From positions 1 to 39,036 of the forward strand of contig CAITNM010000004.1 in NCBI GenBank assembly GCA_903893805.1: a stretch of DNA of 39,036 bases. The letters run 5' to 3'. This DNA is from an uncultured Alphaproteobacteria bacterium. Its GTDB lineage: Bacteria; Pseudomonadota; Alphaproteobacteria; Paracaedibacterales; CAITNM01. The position numbers and the translations under genes were made by a program. Positions 7,883 through 14,870 of the stretch are shown in pieces. Position 1 is the first letter of the stretch, and every line of letters starts with the position of its first letter. Below the pieces are notes generated by a model that saw nothing but the letters and a program-made list of their open reading frames with translations, did no database searches and had not been told where the DNA came from.

Positions 7883-8293
7883 TTATCCCCTCACAATTGC
7901 TTCAAAAAATTGTTGAACATTGCGTGTTTTGTTTAAGTTCGTTGGAATATCAACAATGCTATTTTCAAGACGTAACGTTACAACTTTTCCATCTTCTAAA
8001 TGGATAGTTTTTCCATCAATGGATCCCCGTAGTTTTTCAGCGATGGTGATTGATTCTTTTCCGCTTAGCTTGTTACTTAGGGTGCGAGCTTTTAATTTAA
8101 GCCTTGCCCTGGGGGAGTGCTGTCCCAGGGCAAGAGATGTCCACACCTCTTCCAGCTCTAGAATAATCATCGGAAATGTAGATGATTTTGCTGGATAGCT
8201 GATGTGGATATGGTCAGCCATTTCTTGATCGTCGGTTGTCATATGCATTTTTAGCATGTCTCGTATCGCGCTTAGTACACCGAAATCAGCCAT
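7883..8293 (-). CDS. DUF3168-like phage tail completion protein
   Basis: 136 residues with an SD (GGAGAAACAAG) before the ATG at 8293. The gene overlaps the adaptor upstream by 8 bases. The fold signature is that of DUF3168/GTA gp8-type tail terminator proteins: an N-terminal helix (VLSAIRDMLK), the central FPMIILELEEVW strand, and a C-terminal helix after NLNKTRNVQQFFEAIVRG. In HK97-like phages and gene transfer agents this protein joins the neck to the tail tube. The reading frame is intact although both the adaptor and the portal of the same cluster are broken. Confidence 0.6.
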   Translation of the reverse strand: MADFGVLSAIRDMLKMHMTTDDQEMADHIHISYPAKSSTFPMIILELEEVWTSLALGQHSPRARLKLKARTLSNKLSGKESITIAEKLRGSIDGKTIHLEDGKVVTLRLENSIVDIPTNLNKTRNVQQFFEAIVRG

Positions 8294-8659
8294 CTTGTTT
8301 CTCCTTGTCGCTCTCTTTTGCTAGACACTTAATACAAGATAAGTCGCTTGTTTCTAGCCATGGAGTGTATTTATCTAAAAGTTTATGATTCCATCGTAGC
8401 TGCGTTAAATATGCATGTCTAGTATTGCTGATATGTTTTTTACGCATGACTACTTCATATCTATTTTGATAAGGTGTTGCCTCGTCGTTAGCCGTATTTT
8501 GTTGGAATGAGAGAGGGGTAATTTTTGCCCAAAACCATCCTCCTTCTTTTACCAAAACCATCCTCCTTCTTTTAAAGTTAGGGTGAAATCACCATCATCT
8601 TCTTCTGTGTGATGACCATAGAAAGCTTGCACACGCTCACTAAAATCTGAAAATTTCAT
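8286..8659 (-). pseudogene. Phage head-tail adaptor (head closure) gene broken by tandem duplication
   Basis: The ATG at 8659 overlaps the connector stop as ATGA. Translation runs MKFSDFSERVQAFYG... to LKEGGWFW and then stops at TAA. The stop results from a 23-bp direct duplication (8529-8551 and 8552-8574): after the second copy the reading resumes as GGWFWAKITPLSFQQ... to the end. Without one copy the protein would be one ORF of about 115 residues, the normal size for the head-tail adaptor family (SPP1 gp16/GTA gp7 type). The 3' part could still be translated from a GTG or ATG inside the repeat, since the duplication also copies AAGAAGGAGGATGG, which works as SD plus start. Probable loss of function. 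Confidence 0.7.
8529..8574. repeat. 23-bp perfect tandem duplication
   Basis: Two identical 23-base units directly abut (8529-8551 and 8552-8574). Since 23 is not a multiple of three, the copy shifts the frame of the adaptor gene and creates a stop. Being perfect, it is either recent or an assembly artefact. Confidence 0.9.
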
Positions 8660-9195
8660 ATTAATCTCCGAATTTGATATGGTCGTAAAAAAAGCTCGAC
8701 TGTATCTGGAATGCAACAATTTAGTCCCTCACGGTTTTGATACCAAAGGGCTACCAGCACCTTAATTGCATGGTGAAAAGCCTCAGGCACAAAATTCGGA
8801 TGTGGCCCAAACCCTGCGTTGTACACAACTTCAATCGGCACTCCTTTGCTAATCATGCATATATACGAAACCCCATTACGTTCATGAACTGTATATTTGC
8901 GAATCCTTTCTTTATTCAAAGAAGTGAAAACATGATGCACATCTTCAACTTCCAACAAATTTGGAAAGGGTAACGAGAGGTGAATTTCACTACCCCCTTT
9001 CAAGGGTAGTGATAAAAATTTCCACTGGGTTGTAAGTAATGACCGATTGGTGAACTGTTCAACCCAATCATACGCAGCTCGCTGAAGACTTTTTAAAAGG
9101 TTGTCCTCAGCATCGTGCTCAATACGCATGTGTTCTTTTAATTCACGCAGGCTTACCAGTTCCATGGGTGATACATTAACGCGCTGAATCTGCAT
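8656..9195 (-). CDS. Phage head-tail connector protein (gp6/phiE125 gp8-like)
   Basis: 179 residues. The N-terminal pattern SLRELKEHMRIEHDAEDNLL followed by AAYDWVEQFTNRSLL is typical of the gp6-like connector family, which forms the ring below the portal in HK97-like heads and gene transfer agents. The middle has LSLPFPNLLEVEDV and the C terminus IKVLVALWYQNREG, also usual for the family. The gene starts 2 bases after the capsid gene and overlaps the adaptor by 4 bases (ATGA). The frame is intact and the length normal. Confidence 0.85.
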   Translation of the reverse strand: MQIQRVNVSPMELVSLRELKEHMRIEHDAEDNLLKSLQRAAYDWVEQFTNRSLLTTQWKFLSLPLKGGSEIHLSLPFPNLLEVEDVHHVFTSLNKERIRKYTVHERNGVSYICMISKGVPIEVVYNAGFGPHPNFVPEAFHHAIKVLVALWYQNREGLNCCIPDTVELFLRPYQIRRLI

Positions 9196-9197
9196 GA

Positions 9198-10247
9198 TTA
9201 TTCACCAGCGGTAATGAGCTTAATCGCTTCAAAATCGACTACATCACTACCCAAACGTTGAGTAACATAAAACTCAACCAAAGGCTTTGCCGAATACGGA
9301 TCACGCAAAATGGTGAATTCCCCGCGATCTACAATTTGGTAGCCTCTTGCAAAATTCCCAAAAGCAATAGCAGTCGATGGTGCGTCGGGCTTTAATGCTG
9401 GCATCGCGTCACTTAATATAATCGGGAATCCAAGCAGCGAATTTCCGCCACCTTCTGCCAAGCTTGGTTGCCACAAATAGCGTCCAGTTGTTGGTTCCTT
9501 TAACCTTCTAATTTCGGCAAAAGCTGAACGCGACATAACCCACATTGCACCTGCTAAATACGGTGTTTTCAAACTTGAAACCGTATCTAACAGAATATCG
9601 GCATTTACAACTGCGCCATTTTGGCCTGTGCGTCGTTCAACTAACTTGCCCCATTCATAGGCCTCATCCGCAACACGTTCGTATTTTAGAAATCCTTTCG
9701 GCATGCTATTGCCAGATCCATTAATAAACGCATCTTCTTCCAGCTGACTGAATCGCTGTTCAATGCTATCCATCAACCAGCTTTCTAAATTGATCACTGC
9801 ATCATCAATCAACCGTTGACTAATTCTTGTGCGTGCATACATCTCATGGGCAGGAATGATAATTTTCATTAATTCCGCCACATTGGTTTCTACGCCTAAC
9901 GTGGTTTCATTCGCCCATCCGGAATCTGTGTTGCCTTTTTCCCGTACAATTTCCAAATGGTCTGATTGTATGGTCGCTCTTCCTGCAATATCCCTGAAAA
10001 GGGTAGGGCATGCCGGTTTTTCCACAATTGATGAAATGCTTGGTTTGCGAATCACCAGACTTCCAGTGCTATCCTGCGAAGATAAAGCCTTCTCTCCATG
10101 CTTCACAAAATTCTGCACGTTGTTGGTTATCTTTTCTTTGGTTTCAAACACTGGACGCTCTAAAGCCTTTTGCTGCATTTCTTTAGCGCTAAAATTTTGT
10201 ACTGCTTGTTCTAAGCGATCTAATGATTGTTCTAATGGTGTAGTCAT
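9198..10247 (-). CDS. HK97-family phage major capsid protein
   Basis: 349 residues. An N-terminal charged, helical segment (about 1-75, rich in Gln, Lys and Glu) corresponds to the delta domain removed by the prohead protease. The HK97-fold capsid follows, with recognisable W-(A/x)-NETTLGVETNVAEL, PAHEMYARTRISQRLIDDA, EEDAFINGSGNSMPKGFL and AFGNFARGYQIVDR. GTA and HK97 capsids are usually 385-400 residues, so the delta domain here is short. An SD (AGGAG) precedes the ATG. A terminator-like hairpin lies between it and the protease gene. The reading frame is intact. Confidence 0.92.
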   Translation of the reverse strand: MTTPLEQSLDRLEQAVQNFSAKEMQQKALERPVFETKEKITNNVQNFVKHGEKALSSQDSTGSLVIRKPSISSIVEKPACPTLFRDIAGRATIQSDHLEIVREKGNTDSGWANETTLGVETNVAELMKIIIPAHEMYARTRISQRLIDDAVINLESWLMDSIEQRFSQLEEDAFINGSGNSMPKGFLKYERVADEAYEWGKLVERRTGQNGAVVNADILLDTVSSLKTPYLAGAMWVMSRSAFAEIRRLKEPTTGRYLWQPSLAEGGGNSLLGFPIILSDAMPALKPDAPSTAIAFGNFARGYQIVDRGEFTILRDPYSAKPLVEFYVTQRLGSDVVDFEAIKLITAGE

Positions 10248-10270
10248 AATTTCTCCTGTGGTTTTTTGTT

Positions 10271-10305
10271 GATAAAAAAAACCGCAGTATTTCTACTGCG
10301 GTTTT
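10271..10305 (-). terminator. Terminator-like hairpin between protease and capsid genes
   Basis: On the minus strand a 12-bp stem (AAAACCGCAGTA/TACTGCGGTTTT) closes a GAAA loop and is followed by a run of T, 25 bases before the capsid ATG. It would separate protease from capsid transcription, or set a lower level by partial read-through. Its core is shared with the hairpin before the tail gene. Confidence 0.8.
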
Positions 10306-10326
10306 GGTGAGTAATTATTGTAAGTA

Positions 10327-10872
10327 TTAATAATGTACTTGGTTTCTGCCAATCCGTTGCGTCAGCGCATCCACCACATGCGCTAACCTATACTCAATCG
10401 GCGTATCCATAGATTTCACCCATTCAACTTTTGCTTTTGGATTTGCAGCAAATGTTACTAGCGATACTTCATGTAAATGAACTTCTTGTAATAGCTGAGG
10501 CCCACGTGGCGACGTGGTTGCTTTTTCCAAGGAAAAACCAATTGAGAGCCCATTAACTACATTGCGTTTTAGTAAGGCATACGCCTCTCGGCCTTTTTGC
10601 ACATCAAGCAAAAGCTGACCTTTGACCAATAATCCGGTTTCATCTTCTTGCATATCAACCCACACGCCGATGGGGTGATGATGGTCATGTTGCCATAGCA
10701 TTTTTGGCCATGCCTCTTTCGCTCGCCACTCGTCCAAACTTTTCGCAAATGCCCCCGGAACTACTTGGTCATTTTGAAAATCTATGCAGTCAAAAACTGA
10801 TGCGTAACCATAAAAAATACCGTCTTCTTCTAAGCTCTTTAAACAAAATGGACTAGTTTGGTGTTGTGTCAT
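10327..10872 (-). CDS. HK97-family prohead protease
   Basis: 181 residues. Family marks: YGYASVFDCIDFQNDQVVPGAF, MLWQHDHHHPIGVW with catalytic-type His62, and NVVNGLSIGFSLEKA with Ser110, then HEVSLVTFAANPKAKV. These fit the herpes-virus-like serine protease (peptidase U35/S78) that matures HK97 and GTA capsids by cutting the delta domain. It overlaps the portal gene by 20 bases. The length (181) is normal. The catalytic residues are present, so this gene has not obviously decayed. Confidence 0.92.
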   Translation of the reverse strand: MTQHQTSPFCLKSLEEDGIFYGYASVFDCIDFQNDQVVPGAFAKSLDEWRAKEAWPKMLWQHDHHHPIGVWVDMQEDETGLLVKGQLLLDVQKGREAYALLKRNVVNGLSIGFSLEKATTSPRGPQLLQEVHLHEVSLVTFAANPKAKVEWVKSMDTPIEYRLAHVVDALTQRIGRNQVHY

Positions 10873-12066
10873 GCTTGCCCCTATCTAAAATGTCACCGTC
10901 TGTAATTGGTGAGTACCCAACTGCTTGGCGTTTTTCGTTAACTGTTAAAAAATCTGCAGTGCAAACTTTTTCCCAAGTTGCTTCTCGTTTGGGTGATAAC
11001 GCCGCGATGCTGTCGTGGTCATAACCAAGCCGTAAATCACTTCCAAAATACGGCGCTAACCATAAATTCATTTCCGCAACCAGGTGATCAAGTAATGGCA
11101 AAATGGTATCTTCCCACAGGTGAAAGCGCGCTTCCCTGTAGTTCGCAAATGTTGCATCACCCGGAATACCTGCCAGAATTGGTGGTACACCAAACGCTTG
11201 GCAAATTTCCCTGGCCGAAACACTTTTACCTGAAATAAAATCTAAATCCTTCGGGCTAAGGCCCATGTCTTGCCAGGAAAAATCCCCTTCCATCATCATA
11301 ATCCGCCCAGCGTTTTTTCCGCCTTCATACAAATGCGTAATATCTTCACGAAGCTGATTGCGCTGTTGTTCGGTCAAAGGTGCACTGTGGTTGCTAGGCT
11401 TAATAATAAACGCGCCTGATGGTCGTCCCCCATTTTGTAATAACGCCAGGTTGTGATTCGACACCGCGTTATGCTGATCAATACTACAGGCCGCTGCTTC
11501 AATGGGGCTTAACCCGTACCAATCATGCAAAGGGTGAAACAGCTTAATGTGCAAAATGGGGCATTTGCCATTGGCATCAACCTTATACAATTTTTTATGA
11601 GTTCCCACTGAATATTCATAAGCTTCAATGCCAGATTGTCCTGCAATAATGCGCATTCTATCTGGTCGTAGAGCGTACAATTCTTGCACGCCATAATTAT
11701 CTAACACCGCTTCAATATACGCATTTCCAGAAAGCAATAAATGACTAACCACAGCTTCCATAAACGCCGATCCCGCCTGATGAGGGCTAGGGCAATTTAA
11801 TAGGTTAAGTAATGGATGCTGTTCAAGTTCTTCTTCGCTTCCATTGGCCTTTCTATATAAAAGCCATGGCACTGACCCCAACCCCCGGGCAATTAAGTTC
11901 ACGCAACGAAACACAATCACATTGCGTTGGTATCCTTCATCAGCCAATTGTTCATAATACCTGGGGTGAACACGGGTTTTCCTACTGACCCCACGGCTAA
12001 CATATTGGCATGTCCACTTGTTTGCTTTGGCCAGGTGGTTTTTAAATTTTTGAAAAATTTTTTCAT
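10853..12066 (-). pseudogene. HK97-family phage portal gene with a -1 frameshift
   Basis: From the ATG at 12066 (SD AAGGGGA) the reading MKKFFKNLKTTWPKQ...KPVFTP fits the start of a portal. It leaves frame at the CCCC run at 11963-11966; one more C would give FTPRYYEQLADEGYQRN. The long remainder carries the portal signatures: NVIVFRCVNLIARGLGSVPW, HPLLNLLNCPSP, LLLSGNAYIEAV and QAFGVPPILAG. The reconstructed length is about 404 residues, normal for GTA/HK97 portals (dodecameric DNA-entry ring). A TTG codon at 11947 could start a shortened protein. No terminase gene is found upstream. Confidence 0.8.
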
Positions 12067-12090
12067 AAGTTTCCCCTTGTTTTTTGAAAT

Positions 12091-12124
12091 AAAAAAAGCG
12101 CCAAAAGCATAAGCTTTTAGCGCT
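12091..12124 (-). terminator. Terminator-like hairpin upstream of the portal gene
   Basis: On the minus strand AGCGCTAAAAGC and GCTTTTGGCGCT make a 12-bp stem (one G-T pair) with a TTAT loop and a TTTTTTT tail, ending 25 bases before the portal ATG. No minus-strand gene lies close upstream, so it may be left over from a lost gene such as the terminase, or act as an attenuator. Confidence 0.75.
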
Positions 12125-12310
12125 ATATCGTGTCGTTATTTGTTATATTATGTGCTAGACACAATTCTTAATATTACAATTGAATTGTATCAAAACCCGG
12201 AAATTTGTCAAAAAATAAAATATGTCCCAAATAATTTTAGGTAAATTTTAAAGAATATACTGAAAACAGTTTGACTTATGCTCGCTGAGTTGCGGCAATT
12301 TACCGCCACA

Positions 12311-12350
12311 TCGTCATCCAGAGCCCTCGCCAGAGGGCGTCAGGATCCAG
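12311..12350. repeat. Dispersed palindromic repeat in the 12125-12474 gap
   Basis: A copy of the CGTCATCCAGAGC...GGATCCAG palindrome with the stem CCCTCGCCAGAGGGC. It is the only structured element seen in the 350-base gap between the portal and the exported protein at 12475; the rest is AT-rich and probably holds the promoter of the plus-strand gene. Confidence 0.8.
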
Positions 12351-12474
12351 TCCTATCTCCTCAATAACAAACCAAACATTTAAATTGATTTTAAATACAT
12401 TTAAATATTTATTAATTCATAAATAGTAAAATTAGGTTTGATGTTAATTTTTATTATTAGAAAGGTATATTACT

Positions 12475-13005
12475 ATGAAATATTTTCAAAAAATCACCCT
12501 GTGCTTGGCTGCAATTGTGGTTGTAGCTTTGGGAAATAATGCATCTGCGGCGGCTCCTGTTGCTGCGTATGATCCAACTGGAGCTGCAGATCTTACTGTG
12601 ACAGATAGTTTTACAAGCGGAACAATTACGGTAAATGACGCCGCCGGAAATGGAACAGGAAAAGCTGTTATTTTTACAGGTACTCAGGACGCTTCTGTTG
12701 CCATGGATATACAGGTCGGGACAGTCAAAGTTGGTGATACAGCAGCATCAGGTGCAAAGCTAAGCAGTGGTGCTAACACTGTTGAAAGTGGAGCAATATT
12801 AGAAATCACGGCTGCAACTACAGGTTGCATCCCAGGTACTTTGGAAGTTAAATCCGGGGGAATCCTTAAGGTGGATGATGGTATAATTGTTCCTGCCGCA
12901 GGGGGCAGCGATGTCTTTTCAGCTGCTTTAACACTAAAAAGTGGAGCGAAAATACAGCTAGGTGCTGGTTCAACGTGGTCTAAAAACGTAACCGTATCAT
13001 CATAA
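12475..13005 (+). CDS. Exported beta-repeat protein, short paralog, 176 aa
   Basis: Shorter member of the family at 61-990 and 37275-38957. Residues 1-25 form a signal peptide ending NASA. The mature part is Gly/Ala/Thr/Val-rich with strand-like repeats (LSSGANTVESGAILEI, LEVKSGGILKVDDG). The last third follows the other members closely: GCIPG, SGGILKV, VFSAALTLKSGAKIQ and the end LGAGSTWSKNV. Compared with the others it has lost most of the middle repeats and has no NHL domain. GAAAGG precedes the ATG. A structured terminator follows. It could be a secreted or surface beta-solenoid protein (inference). Confidence 0.8.
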   Translation: MKYFQKITLCLAAIVVVALGNNASAAAPVAAYDPTGAADLTVTDSFTSGTITVNDAAGNGTGKAVIFTGTQDASVAMDIQVGTVKVGDTAASGAKLSSGANTVESGAILEITAATTGCIPGTLEVKSGGILKVDDGIIVPAAGGSDVFSAALTLKSGAKIQLGAGSTWSKNVTVSS

Positions 13006-13022
13006 TTTTCTAATCTACATTT

Positions 13023-13084
13023 AAGCATCCTCAGTCAAACGTCCCCCAGTTCTAAACGGATGCTTTTGGCTGGGGATTTTTTTT
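13023..13084 (+). terminator. Terminator with interleaved stems (possible pseudoknot)
   Basis: CCCCAG (13044-13049) pairs with CTGGGG (13070-13075), followed by ATTTTTTTT, a normal terminator. A second stem, AAGCATCC (13023-13030) with GGATGCTT (13058-13065), is interleaved with the first, so the two either form an H-type pseudoknot or compete. It lies 17 bases after the stop at 13005. Confidence 0.6.
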
Positions 13085-13109
13085 GTCCTCTCCCCTCTAG
13101 TTTTCCCTC

Positions 13110-13415
13110 CGTCATCCAGAGCCCTTTAGGGCGTCGGGATCCAGTTTTATGGAATTCGGAATTTGCCCAGTGGATACACTTCGTGTCCTCGTTATGACGG
13201 TGCTTGGTATTACCTCGTCATCCAGAGCCTGCAAAGCAGGCGTAGGGATCCAGTGAATAAACAATATGATAATATGTACTAGATCCCTACCTCTGACGAG
13301 GGCTCTGGATGACGCCCCCTTCGTCTTCATGAGGAGCGCATGCGACGTAATGATCCAGTGAGTAATTTCCACATGTTATAGAACTGGGCCCTCTGACGAG
13401 GGCTCTGGATGACGA
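13110..13415. repeat. Cluster of five palindromic repeat copies
   Basis: Copies of the GTCATCCAGAGC...GGATCCAGT palindrome lie at 13110-13144, 13216-13255, 13278-13314 (inverted), a degenerate one at about 13327-13360, and 13381-13415 (inverted). This explains most of the gap 13085-13464, which holds no credible gene. Open frames across it only reflect the repeat sequence. Confidence 0.8.
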
Positions 13416-13464
13416 TGTGGTTATGGTTTAATCCTTCTTATGAAATCAACCATAGAGTCCACTC

Positions 13465-14094
13465 TTAACGCCTTTGTTGTTTGTCGTTATAACTTTCTAT
13501 TTGTTCTGCTTTTTCAGCAAGAAACAACTTTCCAGAATTTGTGCAGATTCTTATGCATTCGTTGTGTAATTCTTCTTCTTTGCCTTGCCCGGAAAGTAAT
13601 TCATGGCCATTTTCTATGCAATGATTTGTGCAGGTCATTAATCTATTTCTTACGTATCCTCTTGAGCACTGGTTATATTGCTCTGTCATAATTCTTTCTT
13701 CTTGGCGCGATCTTGTCCAAGGCATCGATGTGCTCTTCTTAACTTTAGGTATATAGTGACTTTCAAATATTTTATCGGCAATCCCTTCAAAATATCTTAT
13801 AATTTCGTTTATTCGTATGCGTTTTTCAGCATCACTTTCACTACTAGTTTCACTATCTGTGCTGTCCAAACTAGGTGATTTTTTTACTGACTCAGGCGAT
13901 ACTGAGCTTCCTGATCTTATTGAAGCAGTTTTTGCACTTTCACTTTCTTTCATGGTTGCTTCTGCAAGCGGCGTGGGTTGTGGTGCTATTTTGCTTTTTT
14001 TTGATCCTAAAGACCAAGCGGTTCCATATGCTGCACATGCTTCATTGGTTGCTGCCATTAAAACAAGCGCAAATAAAAGTATTCTTTTCGTCAT
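13465..14094 (-). CDS. Exported cysteine-containing protein, 209 aa
   Basis: The ATG at 14094 begins a signal peptide (MTKRILLFALVLMAAT, cleavage near ACAA); a GTG three codons upstream is also possible. Residues about 40-85 are a low-complexity Ser/Glu/Asp/Lys stretch (PSLDSTDSETSSESD), likely a disordered linker. The C-terminal domain has five cysteines in CSRGYV, CTNHCIENG and ECIRICTNSG, with spacing that suits two disulfide pairs in the periplasm. No family recognised. A DsbD homologue at 35537-37204 would support such disulfides, but no direct link is shown. Confidence 0.65.
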   Translation of the reverse strand: MTKRILLFALVLMAATNEACAAYGTAWSLGSKKSKIAPQPTPLAEATMKESESAKTASIRSGSSVSPESVKKSPSLDSTDSETSSESDAEKRIRINEIIRYFEGIADKIFESHYIPKVKKSTSMPWTRSRQEERIMTEQYNQCSRGYVRNRLMTCTNHCIENGHELLSGQGKEEELHNECIRICTNSGKLFLAEKAEQIESYNDKQQRR

Positions 14095-14157
14095 AAAAAT
14101 CACTTTATATGAATATAATAACTTCTATAGTAGTGTAAAATTACTAATTTCTTATTA

Positions 14158-14697
14158 ATGATTGCTATAAATATGAAGATGCTGCCATCAATACCAGCTG
14201 ACTTTTTTGTTGCTAAAGAGCTTGCCTATGCCCCTAGTGGATTCGATTCTTCATTGCCACAAATTGAACCAGAAAGTACAGAATATGGAGCATGCACATT
14301 TGTATTAAACGGTTTGTCCATTTGTTTTCGCGTAGCCAAAATTACCCCAACAAAAATAGGGCAATTTGTGACCTTGTGGAAAAGAATTGGAAAATCACCC
14401 ATTCAACCTTTTGATCTATCAGATCCAGTTGATTTTGTTGTTGTCAGTGTTCGCAAAGGTGATTTGTTTGGGCAATTCGTTTTTCCAAAACTAGCACTGT
14501 GCGAAAAAGGGATTGTGTCAAAAAATGGTCAAGGTGGAAAATTGGCGATTCGCGTTTATCCACCATGGGATAACACTATCAGTCCTCAAGCCCAGAAAAC
14601 ACAAAAGTGGCAGTTGGAATATTTCTTAGAAATACCTAACGATAAGCCAGTGGACATTCTTAGATCAAAAAATCTGTATGGAGTCTTAGAGACGTAA
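14158..14697 (+). CDS. mepB: MepB family protein
   Basis: 179 residues with the full MepB signature: ES-T-EYGACTFVLNG, R-x-AKITPTKIGQFVTLWKR, DPVDFVVVSV, GQFVFPKLAL, and RVYPPWD followed by QAQKTQKWQLEYFLEI. MepB was named from the staphylococcal mepRAB operon; its activity is unknown. There is no signal peptide, so it is cytoplasmic. Here it stands alone without MepR or the MepA pump. The start at 14158 has no clear SD; an ATG at 14173 is another possibility. Genes of this family are patchy across bacteria and may have been gained by transfer (inference). Confidence 0.85.
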   Translation: MIAINMKMLPSIPADFFVAKELAYAPSGFDSSLPQIEPESTEYGACTFVLNGLSICFRVAKITPTKIGQFVTLWKRIGKSPIQPFDLSDPVDFVVVSVRKGDLFGQFVFPKLALCEKGIVSKNGQGGKLAIRVYPPWDNTISPQAQKTQKWQLEYFLEIPNDKPVDILRSKNLYGVLET

Positions 14698-14712
14698 TCT
14701 CTCATACACTTG

Positions 14713-14774
14713 TCGTCCCGCGATTTGATAGCGGGATCTACATCTCCCCAGCTTTCCCTATGGCTTGACCATAG
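14713..14774. repeat. Two adjacent palindromes of different families
   Basis: CCCGC/GCGGG around a 9-base centre (14717-14735) and CCCTATGG...CCATAG (14756-14774) lie next to each other after the mepB stop. The second type recurs as a better hairpin at 16848-16870. The remaining bases to 14870 are AT-rich. Confidence 0.6.
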
Positions 14775-14870
14775 AATCTAGCCTTATTATTCAGTTCTTC
14801 TAGAGCTTTACTTATTCTTAAGAAATTCTTGATAAAAATAATAATTATTATTATCAATTGAATTTTTAAA

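Noticed and set aside
8737-8973. Plus-strand ORFs opposite the phage genes (also 7920-8198, 9829-10272, 10978-11238)
   Set aside because: They are antisense to well-supported phage genes, have no SD and no recognisable protein.
1118-12066. Functional prophage or working gene transfer agent
   Set aside because: No terminase, tape measure, lysis or integrase gene, and three structural genes carry lesions.
13112-13372. 86-codon open frame on the minus strand
   Set aside because: It runs entirely through the palindromic repeat cluster, and its translation (such as LDPDALKGSG) just reflects the repeat unit.
13085-13464. CRISPR array
   Set aside because: The repeats are palindromic, unequally spaced and in both orientations, with no constant spacer length and no cas genes.
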